64,000 nt of DNA from CBDCXE01 sp965223725 [NCBI: Nitrospinota bacterium]. GTDB lineage: Bacteria; Nitrospinota_A; UBA7883. The stretch's first letter is position 1, and every line of letters begins with the position of its first letter. The stretch lies in NCBI GenBank assembly GCA_965223725.1, contig CBDCXE010000006.1:62001-126000 (forward strand). The letters are read 5' to 3'. Below, piece after piece: positions 9,219 through 19,607 of the stretch. A program made the translations under genes and the position numbers. Under the pieces are notes generated by a model. The model did no database searches. It saw only the letters and a list, made by a program, of their open reading frames with translations, and was not told where the DNA came from.

Positions 9219-11039
9219 ATGACCGAAAGTTTTGCAGAAGCAGTTGAAAAACGCCTCCTGGTATGCGACGGCGCCACCGCCACAATGTTCTATGCGCGCG
9301 GGATCACAATAAACCGTTGTTATGAAGAGCTGAACCTGACAAAACCAGACTTGGTCCGTGATCTTCATCGGGATTATATCAAAGCTGGCGCAGATATCAT
9401 CGAAACAAACACTTTTGGGGCCAACCGATACAAGCTGAGGCATTTTGGGCTCGATAGCAAAGTCGCCGAGATTAACAGAGCCGGGATAGCCCTGGCATCG
9501 GAAGAGGCAAGGGGTGGCGTGTTCATAGCCGCGTCGATCGGTCCGCTCGGCTCCAGCCTGGAGCCATACGGCAAGATACTGTCAGCCGATGCAAAAGATG
9601 CCTTTACAGAACAAGCCAGGGAGTTGGTAAATAACGGCGCGGACGCTGTAATGTTTGAGACGTTTCATGACCTGAACGAGCTCGAAATAGCCATCAACGC
9701 CGTTAAATCGTTGTCAAAGGAGATACCGATCATCGCCCAGGTCGCATTCGAACAGGATGGCAAAACCATATATGGCGCCACAGCGACGCAAGCCCTCACC
9801 ACCATGGAATCGGCAGGGGCGGACATAGTCGGCGCCAACTGCTCGGTCGGCCCCGCGGCCATGCTAGAAGTGGTCCAGGAAATGGCCTCCTCCACCAACC
9901 TGCCGGTTATCGCCCAGCCGAACGCTGGCATGCCGAAACTGCTGGATGATCGATTGATATACCTTACCACGCCGGAATATCTGCTCACATACGCCAAACG
10001 GTTTATCCGGGCCGGTGCAAGAATCATAGGCGGATGTTGCGGCGCCACACCGGAGCATATCAGCCAGCTTAAGGGCGCCGCGCTGGCCCTTTCGCCTTCC
10101 CGGGTGGAGGTCAGCAAAACAGTGGACGAAGATAAAGAGGAATATGAAGAGACCGAGACGGCAGAGAAAACATCGGTATCCGCCAAGCTGGCGGCGGGCG
10201 AATGGGTCCGGTCGGTGGAGCTGTTGCCGCCGAAAGGGGCGGACCCCACAAAGGTGCTGGAACATGCCAGAAAGCTGAAAGAGGCAGGGATCGATTGCAT
10301 CAACATACCAGATGGGCCGAGGGCCATGGCGCGGATGAGCCCTCTATCATTGGCGCTGCTCTTTAAAAACGATATCGGGGTGGAGCCGATCCTCCACTAT
10401 ACCTGCCGGGACAGAAACCTGCTGGGGATGCAGTCGGACATACTGGGCGCGGAGGCTGTGGGTATAAAAGACATCCTGGCCATCACCGGCGATCCGCCGA
10501 AGCTGGGCAACTATCCGAACGCGACGGCGGTGTACGATGTAGACTCCATCGGCCTTGTCAAAATGATCCGCAATCTCAACCGTGGGCTCGATATTGTGGG
10601 CAACCCGATCATAGGGCGCACATCGATCCATATCGGTGTGGGCGCCAACCCGGGTGCGGCCAACATCGATGAAGAGCTGCGTCGTTTTGAGCAGAAGATT
10701 GAGTCTGGCGCAGAATTCGCCATGACCCAGCCGATTTTTGATTCCGATAAACTGTTCGCATTCCTCGACCGGATCGATCAATTCAAAATACCGGTTCTTG
10801 TCGGCATCCTTCCACTGGCCTCTTTACGTTCCGCCGAGTTTTTGCATAACGAGGTGCCGAGGATGAGCGTGCCGGACGATATCCGCCAGCGGCTGAAAGA
10901 CGCAGGCGAAAACGCCCGGGATGTGGGTGTGGAGGTGGCGCGGGAGGCGCTGGCCGCATGCGCCGACCGGGTTCAGGGTGTGTATGTGATGGCGCCGGTG
11001 GGCGGGGCGGATACTGCTTTGCGGGTTTTAAGTGAATAA
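9219..11039 (+). CDS. Bifunctional homocysteine S-methyltransferase / 5,10-methylenetetrahydrofolate reductase
   Basis: This 606-residue fusion has an N-terminal homocysteine methyltransferase domain (residues 1-285) with zinc cysteines in GANCSVGP and GGCCGATPEH. A short acidic linker (about 295-315) leads to a C-terminal MetF-type TIM barrel (about 325-606, IPDGPRAMARMSP, TCRDRNLLGMQ, AITGDPPKLG). Such YitJ-like fusions make methionine and interconvert methylene- and methyl-tetrahydrofolate. Divergence from the corrinoid methyltransferase operon suggests that the methyl group released there enters the folate pool or methionine. The stop overlaps the tilS start by 8 bp, so the two are probably cotranscribed. 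Confidence 0.92.
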   Translation: MTESFAEAVEKRLLVCDGATATMFYARGITINRCYEELNLTKPDLVRDLHRDYIKAGADIIETNTFGANRYKLRHFGLDSKVAEINRAGIALASEEARGGVFIAASIGPLGSSLEPYGKILSADAKDAFTEQARELVNNGADAVMFETFHDLNELEIAINAVKSLSKEIPIIAQVAFEQDGKTIYGATATQALTTMESAGADIVGANCSVGPAAMLEVVQEMASSTNLPVIAQPNAGMPKLLDDRLIYLTTPEYLLTYAKRFIRAGARIIGGCCGATPEHISQLKGAALALSPSRVEVSKTVDEDKEEYEETETAEKTSVSAKLAAGEWVRSVELLPPKGADPTKVLEHARKLKEAGIDCINIPDGPRAMARMSPLSLALLFKNDIGVEPILHYTCRDRNLLGMQSDILGAEAVGIKDILAITGDPPKLGNYPNATAVYDVDSIGLVKMIRNLNRGLDIVGNPIIGRTSIHIGVGANPGAANIDEELRRFEQKIESGAEFAMTQPIFDSDKLFAFLDRIDQFKIPVLVGILPLASLRSAEFLHNEVPRMSVPDDIRQRLKDAGENARDVGVEVAREALAACADRVQGVYVMAPVGGADTALRVLSE

Positions 11040-12384
11040 CAGGGAAATTCTGGAAAAGGTAAAATCCACAATTGTGGAGCGCCGGATGATTGAGCCGGGC
11101 CAGATAGTCAGCGCCGCTGTGTCGGGCGGGCCGGATTCTACGGCGTTACTCTATATTCTGCTGGAGCTGCGCAACGAGCTGGGCTTCTTCTTGCGTGTTT
11201 GCCATTTCGATCATGCCATCCGGGATGAATCGCCCGACGACATGGCTCATGTGAAACAACTGGCTGGCAAGCTGGGGCTTCGTTACGCCACGGCGCGGGC
11301 GATGGTTCCCCCGGACGCCAAAATCACGCAGGAGCTGGCCAGGGATCTGCGTTACCGGTTTTTCGAGCGGCAGGTCCGGCTGGGTCATGCTGATCTAATC
11401 GCTCTCGGTCATACACTGGATGACTCGGTGGAGACGTCGATCATGTGGATGCTGCGGGGGACAGGGCCCTCGGCCTTTGGTGGCATCCCGCCGGTGCGCG
11501 ACCACTACATCCGGCCGTTGATCGACCTGTGCAAAGGTGACATCACCCGATGGCTGGATGGCAATGGCATAAAATATCTAACCGACCCCAGCAACGAGTC
11601 GGACAAATATCTGCGCAACTCCATAAGGCGCAACATTATTTCGGTGATGGAGAGGACCGTCACCGGCTCCGTGGATTCCATAGCCAGGCTGGCGAAGCTG
11701 GTCCAGGATCAAAACTCTATATTGGAAAAACAGGCTCAGGAGTTTGTCGAAGCAAACGGCGCCAGTCAGAGCAGCCTGCTAACGCTCGACACCCCGCTGC
11801 TGCGCGCCCAGCCGGAAGCCATGCGCTTCGTAATATACAGGGTGGCTATCAGGACAACAGGGCTGAATCCATCGTTGCTCACTTTCCGGCATATGGAGGC
11901 GATCGACGGCTTGCTGACAACAGGGACGCTGGGCAAGAAGATCGATCTGCCACAGGGGAATATGGCAATGCTCGACCATGCAGGCTTGAGCCTGGGCAAA
12001 GAGCCAGCGCAGTTCGAGTTTCCGGAAACAGCTTTCAATTGTCCGCTATTATTAGAGACAACATGCGGAACGCTGTCGGTGTCTGCCGCCGACAATGATT
12101 CGGATGACGCCTTGTTGATGGACGCGGAGAAGATACCTGACGGCGCGGTTTTCCGGACGAGACAGGCGGGCGATTTTTTGAAGCTGGCCAATACAGAAGG
12201 CCGAAAATCGTTAAAGAAGTTTTTCATCGACCGCAAGGTTCCCTCCGGCAGGCGCGACAAGATACTGTTGCTGGCCGCTGATTCCGAAGTAGTATGGATA
12301 CCAGGGTTGTTTGCGGCGCCATCGATTGTGGCTGATGAGAATTGTGGGCAGGCAGTTAAAATTCGCTGGGATCAAGCTGGCTAG
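11032..12384 (+). CDS. tilS: tRNA(Ile)-lysidine synthetase
   Basis: TilS attaches lysine to C34 of the CAU-anticodon tRNA-Ile, changing it to read AUA. The 450-residue protein has the N-type ATP pyrophosphatase loop SGGPDSTALL near residue 27 and the CHFDHAIRDES segment near 63. The C-terminal TilS domain has RQAGDFLKL near 380 and KKFFIDRKVP near 400. The start is a GTG overlapping the preceding gene by 8 bp, with no competing ATG nearby. Its last 4 bp overlap the end of the convergent exporter gene. Confidence 0.92.
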   Translation: MNNREILEKVKSTIVERRMIEPGQIVSAAVSGGPDSTALLYILLELRNELGFFLRVCHFDHAIRDESPDDMAHVKQLAGKLGLRYATARAMVPPDAKITQELARDLRYRFFERQVRLGHADLIALGHTLDDSVETSIMWMLRGTGPSAFGGIPPVRDHYIRPLIDLCKGDITRWLDGNGIKYLTDPSNESDKYLRNSIRRNIISVMERTVTGSVDSIARLAKLVQDQNSILEKQAQEFVEANGASQSSLLTLDTPLLRAQPEAMRFVIYRVAIRTTGLNPSLLTFRHMEAIDGLLTTGTLGKKIDLPQGNMAMLDHAGLSLGKEPAQFEFPETAFNCPLLLETTCGTLSVSAADNDSDDALLMDAEKIPDGAVFRTRQAGDFLKLANTEGRKSLKKFFIDRKVPSGRRDKILLLAADSEVVWIPGLFAAPSIVADENCGQAVKIRWDQAG

Positions 12385-14069
12385 ATCTCTACATTCTCCA
12401 GCGCCTTGACCCCTCGCTGCATCGGGATATATACAAACAAAACGGTAATTATGATCATGGCTGCGTACGATAACCAGACTTCTATTCCGCCGATGTTGCG
12501 CCCGATGAATACGCTGTAGAGGTGGGTGTAGACCGGCCGCGCGCACAGCATGACCGCCAACCCTGCGTATGCCAGCGAGATCACCATATAGATCACGGCG
12601 CCGGTGGAAGCGCTGATCTCCGCCACGTTTTCATAGTCGAACACCGGATAGATGGCGCCCATGCCGACCCCCAGCCCAGTCAGCCCGATGGTTAGCAATG
12701 CCACGGTCCCCGCCGATATGGCCATGACGAACCAGTCCACCCCCAACAGCAGGTTGGACGCGACCACGAGTATCTCCGCCAACAGAAGCAGCGGAAACAG
12801 ATAAAGAAAAAACTTGCCCCATAAAAACCGGCCAAAACCGACAGGCGCGGTCTTCACCGCCCAGAAGCTGCGTCCCTCCAGGCTGGTGGTGGTGAAAACG
12901 AAGCGCACGGCCACAGCGGCCAGCACGATCCCGGCCAGCCCGATATTCATGACCGATACGATGTTTCTCAGATATACGGTCTCCAGCGGCAGGTTCCTGA
13001 TATTGAAAATGTAGACAACCACCAGCGCGCCCAGCATGAACAGCTGTGACCATTGGCCGGTGTCGCGCCAGAAAAGTTTTATATCCTTGATCGCCAGCGC
13101 CCGCACCTCCGATGAGACCGGGGCGACAATCAGCCGGACCAGTTTGTAAAACCATCGCTCATCCTCCGGCGGCGCGATCGACCGGTCGGCCGCGTAGGCC
13201 GACGCCCAGCCGTTGTAATATATCTTCACGGCGATGGTGAGCGTGACCAGGATTGTTATCAACGCCATTATGTAGAGAAGCCCCAGCTTGCCCCAGAAAA
13301 ACTCCCAGTCGCCAAACGCGCCCAGTTGCAGGGTTCGCGCCATGACGCTGGAGGGGAGCCATTCATAATCGGGGACCTTCAGCTTCTCCACGAACTGGAT
13401 GATCAGCTCGTCCGGCACATCCTTGCCCAGAAACTTTTCCGGCTGCAGGAACCGGAAAAACATCACCAGCCCCGCGATAAAAAAAAGGCCGACAAACGAT
13501 AGCACCTGATAAGCGCGCCGGGCCGGGAAAAACCGCATCAGGGTCATGGTGATCATTATTCCGATGCCGGCGGGGACCACAAGGAACGGCGCCAGGACAA
13601 TCGGTATCGCCAAATAGTAGCCCCACGGCGCATAGTTCACCTCGCCATACGCGACCAGCACAGGGATGATGAACAGAACCGCCATCCAGGAAGAGTTTAT
13701 CATTGTATAGATATATTTCGACATCAGCAGGTGGCGCATCGATATGGGCGACGATATGAGCAGGTCGAGGTCGCGGGACATATACATGGTGGAAATCGAC
13801 GCGATGATATTGGAAAATATCAGCATGGAAAAAAATGTCAGGCAGAGCAGGTTGAGCAGCTGAATTATCAAAATCTCGCCCACATCGGCCGGCAGTTCGT
13901 TAAAATAGATCAGTATCCGGTGGAAAAACCAGTAGTCGCCGGCGATAAAGAGAACAGTTAGGGCGCCTATTAATACGATTTTAGTGATATGATCACTCTC
14001 CAGACGAAACATGGAGTTGAACATCAGTCGTCGTCTGGCTTTTTGTAATGCTATAAATGTTTTCATCAA
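12381..14069 (-). CDS. ABC exporter-type membrane protein
   Basis: A 562-residue polytopic membrane protein with about twelve to fourteen hydrophobic segments resembles the putative ABC exporter family: an N-terminal RRRLMFNSMFRL segment, then SRDLDLLISSPIS on a cytoplasmic loop. No ATPase gene adjoins it, so its motor protein, if any, is encoded elsewhere. It is divergent from secA across about 86 bp and convergent with tilS. The substrate is unknown. Confidence 0.65.
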   Translation of the reverse strand: MMKTFIALQKARRRLMFNSMFRLESDHITKIVLIGALTVLFIAGDYWFFHRILIYFNELPADVGEILIIQLLNLLCLTFFSMLIFSNIIASISTMYMSRDLDLLISSPISMRHLLMSKYIYTMINSSWMAVLFIIPVLVAYGEVNYAPWGYYLAIPIVLAPFLVVPAGIGIMITMTLMRFFPARRAYQVLSFVGLFFIAGLVMFFRFLQPEKFLGKDVPDELIIQFVEKLKVPDYEWLPSSVMARTLQLGAFGDWEFFWGKLGLLYIMALITILVTLTIAVKIYYNGWASAYAADRSIAPPEDERWFYKLVRLIVAPVSSEVRALAIKDIKLFWRDTGQWSQLFMLGALVVVYIFNIRNLPLETVYLRNIVSVMNIGLAGIVLAAVAVRFVFTTTSLEGRSFWAVKTAPVGFGRFLWGKFFLYLFPLLLLAEILVVASNLLLGVDWFVMAISAGTVALLTIGLTGLGVGMGAIYPVFDYENVAEISASTGAVIYMVISLAYAGLAVMLCARPVYTHLYSVFIGRNIGGIEVWLSYAAMIIITVLFVYIPMQRGVKALENVEI

Positions 14070-14155
14070 TACTCAGCTTATTCGTTTGCGCAACTTAATA
14101 GTTGTATCGGCAAACTGTATGGTTTCATAATAGGAAATTTGGCTTCAGGATAGCA

Positions 14156-16828
14156 ATGTTAGGTTCGATAGTAAAAAAAGTATTCGGCTCTCACAACGAC
14201 AGGGAGCTTAAACGGTTGCAGGCGTATGTGGAGGCTGTTAACGCGCTGGAGCCGGAAATCCAGCAGTTGAGCGATGGCGAGCTGCAGGCGAAAACCGACG
14301 AGTTCAAGGCGCGGCTGGCGGAGGGAGAGACCCTGGACGACATCCTGGTGGAGGCGTTCGCTGTCACCCGCGAAGCGTCGTGGCGCGTGCTCTCCATGCG
14401 GCATTTCGATGTCCAGCTCATAGGCGGCGCGGCGTTGCACAAAGGCAAGATCGCAGAGATGAAAACCGGCGAAGGTAAAACCTTGTCCGCCACACTGCCG
14501 CTCTATCTCAACGCGCTCTCCGGTAAGGGGGCGCATCTGGTGACCGTGAACGATTACCTGGCCCGGCGCGACGCGGAATGGATGGGGGCGATCTACAATT
14601 TCCTCGGGATGAGTGTCGGCGTTATCCAGCATGGGCTGACCGACGAGCAGAGGCAGGAGGCGTATAACAGCGACATAACATACGGCACCAACAACGAGTA
14701 TGGGTTCGACTACCTGCGGGATAACATGAAGTTTTCGCTGGATCAATGCGTCCAACGGGAGCTTAATTTCGCCATTGTAGATGAGGTCGATTCGATACTG
14801 ATAGACGAGGCGAGGACACCATTAATCATATCCGGCCCCGCCGAAGAGTCGACCGATAAATATTATGTGATCAACCGGATAGTGCCGCAGCTCCTCAAAA
14901 AGGAAGAGTTCTATACCATAGACGAAAAGGCGAAATCTGCAATGTTGACCGAAGAGGGGATCGCAGTAGCGGAAAAGGCGTTGGGTGTGGAAAACCTGTA
15001 CGAGCCGGAAAATATCGAGGTCCTGCATCATGTCCAGCAGGCGCTCAAGGCACACACATTGTTCACCATCGACAAGGAGTATATGATCAAGGATGGCAAA
15101 GTGGTGATCGTAGATGAGTTCACCGGGCGGCTGATGCCGGGTCGGCGCTGGTCGGACGGATTGCACCAGGCCATCGAAGCAAAAGAAGCGGTGGAGATCG
15201 AGAACGAGAACCAGACCCTGGCCACGATCACGTTCCAGAATTATTTCCGGCTCTATAACAAACTATCCGGCATGACCGGCACCGCCGATACCGAGGCGGC
15301 GGAGTTCGCCAACACATACAACATGGAAGTGCTGGTCATCCCGCCGAACCGGATCATGGTGCGTGAAGACAATTCTGACGTGGTATACCGAACCGAACGG
15401 GAAAAAGATAACTGCATAATTGATGAGATCGTCGAAAAACATGAAGCCGGCCAGCCGGCGCTGGTGGGTACCATCTCCATAGAAAAATCGGAACATCTAT
15501 CCAAGCTCCTGCGCAAAAAAGGTATTAAGCATAACGTACTCAACGCGAAACATCATGAGCAGGAGGCGGAGATCGTGGCCCAGGCCGGGCGTAAAGGCGC
15601 CGTCACCATCGCCACCAACATGGCGGGCCGCGGCACGGACATAGTCCTGGGCGGCAATCCGGAAATGCTGGCCCTGGGTCGTGGGTTAGACCCGGACGAC
15701 GAGGAATACGAATCGGTTGTCGAAGAATTTACCGAACTATGCGAGCAGGAGAAAGGTGAGGTGCTGGAAGCCGGCGGCCTGCATATCATCGGCACAGAAC
15801 GGCACGAGTCGCGCCGGATCGATAACCAGCTGCGTGGACGGTCCGGCAGGCAGGGCGACCCTGGCTCTTCCCGCTTCTTCCTGTCGTTGGAGGATGACTT
15901 ACTGCGCATATTTGGCTCGGAAAAGATATCAACCTTGATGGAGCGGATCGGCATGGATGAGGGTGAGCCTATCGAGGCGAAGCTGGTATCCAAAGCTATC
16001 GAAAACGCCCAGAAGAAGGTTGAAGGACACAACTTTGATATTCGTAAGCAACTGCTGGAATATGATGATGTGATGAATAAACAGCGGGAGGTCATCTATG
16101 ACCAGAGGAAGATGATACTGGCGGGTGATGAGATGCATGAAACCATCGAGGACATGGCGCTGGAGGTTCTCGATAGAGAGCTGGAGATATATACGCCGAA
16201 AGACGCTTTGCCAGAGGAGTGGGATCTGGCCGGGCTGGCTGACGCGATCGAACGCCATTTTCTGATCGGTATGAAGCTGGATGATGACAATAATATAACC
16301 ATCGATATTAACAGGCTGGATTTTGAAACGGTCACCTATGATGAACTGCTCGAAACCTTGTCGAAACAAGTAAAATTCAACCTGGACGCAAAACGTGACA
16401 TGGTGGGGGAAGAGTATTGGGGCCATGTGGAAAAAGATCTTATGCTCCATATCGTCGATAGCAACTGGAAGGATCACCTGCTATCGATGGATACCTTGAA
16501 AGAGGGTATCGGACTGCGTGGCTATGCCCAGAAAAATCCGTTGAATGAATATAAACGGGAGGGTAGCGACATGTTCATGCGGATGCTCGACCGGGTGCGT
16601 GAAGATGTGGTGGGCGCCATATTCCGGGTGCGGGTGCAGACCGAAGAAGAGGCCCGTAATGAGAAGCGGCAGCTGGCACAAAGACAGAGCAGTCAGAACC
16701 TGATCGAACATAGGGGCGACAGCGATAAAAAGCAGGAAACCGTAAGAAGAAAAGGGAAAAAAACCGGCCGGAACGATCCTTGCCCCTGCGGGTCTGGCAA
16801 AAAGTATAAAAAATGCCATGGCAAGTAA
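14156..16828 (+). CDS. secA: Protein translocase ATPase SecA
   Basis: SecA pushes unfolded precursors through SecYEG. From this ATG (AGGA 5 nt upstream) the protein is 890 residues, starting [12 protein letters not shown] as usual; a longer reading from 14102 adds 18 unlikely residues. Visible are the nucleotide-binding loop MKTGEGKT, the [19 protein letters not shown] block, [25 protein letters not shown] and the C-terminal zinc motif [15 protein letters not shown] that binds SecB or phospholipid. All core domains are intact. Confidence 0.97.
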   Translation: MLGSIVKKVFGSHNDRELKRLQAYVEAVNALEPEIQQLSDGELQAKTDEFKARLAEGETLDDILVEAFAVTREASWRVLSMRHFDVQLIGGAALHKGKIAEMKTGEGKTLSATLPLYLNALSGKGAHLVTVNDYLARRDAEWMGAIYNFLGMSVGVIQHGLTDEQRQEAYNSDITYGTNNEYGFDYLRDNMKFSLDQCVQRELNFAIVDEVDSILIDEARTPLIISGPAEESTDKYYVINRIVPQLLKKEEFYTIDEKAKSAMLTEEGIAVAEKALGVENLYEPENIEVLHHVQQALKAHTLFTIDKEYMIKDGKVVIVDEFTGRLMPGRRWSDGLHQAIEAKEAVEIENENQTLATITFQNYFRLYNKLSGMTGTADTEAAEFANTYNMEVLVIPPNRIMVREDNSDVVYRTEREKDNCIIDEIVEKHEAGQPALVGTISIEKSEHLSKLLRKKGIKHNVLNAKHHEQEAEIVAQAGRKGAVTIATNMAGRGTDIVLGGNPEMLALGRGLDPDDEEYESVVEEFTELCEQEKGEVLEAGGLHIIGTERHESRRIDNQLRGRSGRQGDPGSSRFFLSLEDDLLRIFGSEKISTLMERIGMDEGEPIEAKLVSKAIENAQKKVEGHNFDIRKQLLEYDDVMNKQREVIYDQRKMILAGDEMHETIEDMALEVLDRELEIYTPKDALPEEWDLAGLADAIERHFLIGMKLDDDNNITIDINRLDFETVTYDELLETLSKQVKFNLDAKRDMVGEEYWGHVEKDLMLHIVDSNWKDHLLSMDTLKEGIGLRGYAQKNPLNEYKREGSDMFMRMLDRVREDVVGAIFRVRVQTEEEARNEKRQLAQRQSSQNLIEHRGDSDKKQETVRRKGKKTGRNDPCPCGSGKKYKKCHGK

Positions 16829-17234
16829 CAATATAATACATATATCTATGACCATCCAATTGGGCCGCCATTTTACGCCGATAGCTTACCGTATCATTGC
16901 TAGAGCAGCCCTCACCACAAATTAATTCGAATTTTTCAAAAATTTAGCTGTTATCAGCTCCAAGTTCTACCTATATGCTGGCTTTGCATATGAAGATTAA
17001 CCTGAAATAAGGTTTTATAGACTGCAATTAATTAACCAACCAGTTATTTATGTTTTCGCACTTGAACATATTTGTCCTTTATTAACCAAATTGGCGACGC
17101 AAACGAGTCGTCTTGAACTAACAAAAGTGTAACATTATGATATATAAGCGATTATTATTAGCGTCTATATGGCACACCTTGTGCTACTACCTATATCCGG
17201 AGGCCGGAAAAACTATGGCCATTTGTAGTAAACG
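16829..17234. other. Intergenic region upstream of the signalling operon, with a sigma-70-type promoter
   Basis: This AT-rich 406-bp gap follows secA, and no clear secA terminator was seen. A good promoter is present at 17113-17141. A seven-codon reading frame (17215-17238) preceded by GGAGG at 17199-17203 ends in an ATGA overlap with the kinase start and may act as a translational leader. Confidence 0.45.
17113..17141 (+). promoter_or_regulatory. Sigma-70-like promoter of the hybrid kinase operon
   Basis: TTGAAC at 17113-17118 and TATGAT at 17136-17141 are separated by 17 bp, close to the consensus, about 95 bp upstream of the kinase start codon. Inferred from sequence only. Confidence 0.55.
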
Positions 17235-18281
17235 ATGAATTTGGCAGAAGTAGCAATGGTTGACAAAACAGATGATTTAAAAGCAGTGATAGTAAAGCTC
17301 AAGGATGAAAACCTGATCCTTGAAAAACGGCTGGATACGTCTCAAAAAGTTCATTTCGACAAGAGCAACGATGAGCGAAGTGTGTTCCTGGACAAAATCA
17401 GCCATGAAATACGAACTCCCATAAACACAATTATCGGGATGACCCATCTGTGCCAACAGTCCGAACTCAACCAGAAACAGCACAGCTATCTCAAAAAAGC
17501 GCATGAAGCCGAGTTATCTCTCCTCAACGTTTTTAATGAGATGCTTGACTATTTTAAAATCGAGATCAATAAGCTACATCTCGAGCCAAGAGATTTTTAT
17601 CTGGCCGAAGTAATGGACAAACTGACTTCAGAAGTCGCCAACAAAGCGCATGATAAAGGTCTAGAGCTGATATTTGATATCGACTCTGACCTGCCCGATA
17701 TTTTGCAGGGTGATCCATACCGGCTGCAGCAAGTTCTGATCAACCTTGCAACCAACGCCATAGAGCATACGGATAAGGGCGATATCACCATTACCATCAC
17801 CAAGGATTCAGATGGGAATGGTGAAGTAAAATTGCGTTTTTCGGTATGTGACACAGGCAGAAGCTTGAACAGGGAGCAGATCGACAGGTTATTCAGGCCA
17901 TTTGTTCCGGAAGATATACATGCGCCAAGGAGAAATAGCGGAGCTGGTCTCGGGATGCTTATCAGCAAGCATCTGGTTCAATTGATGGATGGCGAACTTT
18001 GGGTGAACAGCAAGCAGGATTTTGGCAACGAATTTATTTTCACCGCCACGCTGGATGTGCGCGAAAGAATTGAAAAGAAGATCCTGGTTCCTAAAGCGAG
18101 GCTGAAGGATGTTCGCGCGCTGGTGGTGGACGACAATGAATCCGCTGGGCTTATCTTGAAATCGTTGCTGGAATCGTTGTCGATGGATGTTTCTGTTGTT
18201 AAATCGGCCGAAGAGTCATTCGTAGACCTGGAAATCGCTGAGAAGGTTGGCAGACCTTACGATATTTTGTTCATGGATTGA
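17235..18281 (+). CDS. Hybrid histidine kinase, 5' part ending at an in-frame TGA
   Basis: This 348-residue soluble kinase module has no membrane segments. A short coiled coil (residues 10-45) precedes the phosphorylated-histidine box FLDKISHEIRTPIN near 52, then the ATPase domain with LINLATNAIEH near 175 and GAGLGMLISKHL near 235. A receiver domain starts near 295 (ALVVDDNES). Reading stops at TGA 18279-18281 immediately after the expected phospho-acceptor Asp of LFMD, exactly where related receivers have Trp or Cys before QM. The same frame continues on the other side. The first glycine-rich ATPase box reads DTGRS rather than DTGxG. Nonsense mutation, sequencing error and UGA decoding are all possible. 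Confidence 0.8.
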   Translation: MNLAEVAMVDKTDDLKAVIVKLKDENLILEKRLDTSQKVHFDKSNDERSVFLDKISHEIRTPINTIIGMTHLCQQSELNQKQHSYLKKAHEAELSLLNVFNEMLDYFKIEINKLHLEPRDFYLAEVMDKLTSEVANKAHDKGLELIFDIDSDLPDILQGDPYRLQQVLINLATNAIEHTDKGDITITITKDSDGNGEVKLRFSVCDTGRSLNREQIDRLFRPFVPEDIHAPRRNSGAGLGMLISKHLVQLMDGELWVNSKQDFGNEFIFTATLDVRERIEKKILVPKARLKDVRALVVDDNESAGLILKSLLESLSMDVSVVKSAEESFVDLEIAEKVGRPYDILFMD

Positions 18282-18284
18282 CAG

Positions 18285-19607
18285 ATGGAGGGCATGGATG
18301 GAATGGAGGCCTCGCGCCGGGTCAGAAATAGCATCTCGGTCAACCTGGAAACCATTCCAGTTATCATTCTGGTTACAGCATTTGGACAAAAAGATATTAT
18401 AAAATCGGCTGGCAGGGATGATATAGACGCGTTTCTTGTAAAACCGGTCAGCCCGACTGCGCTATTTAGTACCATAGCGGAAACTTATGCCGACAAACCT
18501 TCCCCCCCGGCCCGCAAACCCACTTATGGAAATAATGATTTGGCCAGAGCGATCACCCACGATCTTTCCAGGGCCAAGGTTCTGCTGGTGGAGGAGAACA
18601 GCAACAACGATCAGCTAACCTCTAGAATATTAACTAACGCAGGCCTGAATGTTACTCAAGCAAGCAGCGAGCATCAGGCATTCACGGCGGCGCCTTTGTT
18701 TGACTACGATATCGTGCTGATCGATTTCCATAAACCAGGGATAGACGCGTATGGGATAACAAATAGAATACGGAATAACCAAAAACATGCAAATGTCCCG
18801 ATCATGGCCATGGTGGATGGCAACGCGCTTGCCGAGAAAGAAAGTTATCTGCAGGCAGGCCTGAACGACTGCATTGCCAAACCGGTCGAAGCATATGAGT
18901 TGATCCGTATGCTGGCCAAATGGATAAATAAAGACCGTGTAGTTGAAAAACCCGCCAGCAAAAATATAAATGAAGAAACAGAAAATGATAGCGCCATACA
19001 AGATATATCTGGGATCAATGTGCCAACAGGGCTTGCATACTCCGGCGGTAACTGGAAGCTGTACAAGCTGATATTGAAGAAATTTTATACAGACTATGCG
19101 AAGGCGATCACAGATATAAAAGAAATGATCGCGAACAATGATATGCAGACAGCCACAAGGACCGCGCACAACCTCAAAGGCCTCTCTGGCAGCATTGGCG
19201 CCAACACGCTTAGTAAATATATAACTAGTCTGGAAGACGCTTTGCTCAATGGAAGCAATGCCGCAATTCCTGCATTGTTAGAGTCCAGTGACCAGGAATT
19301 GAAGAGAGTGATCGACGAATTGGAGTTTCTGGTCAAGGATGAGCAGGCAAAACAACAGCCCACACCAAACGAAAAAATCAAGCCGGAAACCGGCGCCTTA
19401 AAGTTTCAAAAGCTAGTTAAGCTCCTTGCAAGTGATGACGCCAAGGCGGCCAAAGCGCTCGATGAAATCAAGGAGAGCTATCCTGACGGATATTTCAACG
19501 GCTCTCTGGAAAAACTTGAGTATTTTGTGGAGCATTACGACTATAAAGCCGCACACCGCCTCGCAAAGAAAATAGCTCAGACCACGCCTTTCAGAGGGAA
19601 CGGCTAA
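18285..19607 (+). CDS. Hybrid histidine kinase, 3' part: receiver remainder, second receiver, Hpt domain
   Basis: This is the in-frame continuation of the preceding kinase, 440 residues. It opens with the rest of receiver 1 (GMDGMEASRRV, conserved Lys in FLVKPVSP). A second receiver follows (about residues 100-215, phospho-acceptor in VLIDFHKPGID, Lys in IAKPVE), in which the acidic pair is EE instead of DD. A histidine phosphotransfer domain has TRTAHNLKGLSGSIGA near residue 300. A tail of about 90 residues is unassigned. No ribosome-binding site precedes the first ATG, so independent translation is doubtful. If decoded as one protein with the upstream part, it would be a BarA-like kinase of about 789 residues. 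Confidence 0.78.
   Translation: MEGMDGMEASRRVRNSISVNLETIPVIILVTAFGQKDIIKSAGRDDIDAFLVKPVSPTALFSTIAETYADKPSPPARKPTYGNNDLARAITHDLSRAKVLLVEENSNNDQLTSRILTNAGLNVTQASSEHQAFTAAPLFDYDIVLIDFHKPGIDAYGITNRIRNNQKHANVPIMAMVDGNALAEKESYLQAGLNDCIAKPVEAYELIRMLAKWINKDRVVEKPASKNINEETENDSAIQDISGINVPTGLAYSGGNWKLYKLILKKFYTDYAKAITDIKEMIANNDMQTATRTAHNLKGLSGSIGANTLSKYITSLEDALLNGSNAAIPALLESSDQELKRVIDELEFLVKDEQAKQQPTPNEKIKPETGALKFQKLVKLLASDDAKAAKALDEIKESYPDGYFNGSLEKLEYFVEHYDYKAAHRLAKKIAQTTPFRGNG

Noticed and set aside
18279-18330. Bacterial SECIS hairpin supporting selenocysteine at the kinase TGA
   Set aside because: Only a 4-bp stem with a large loop can be drawn after the TGA. I kept the TGA as a finding but do not call a selenoprotein.
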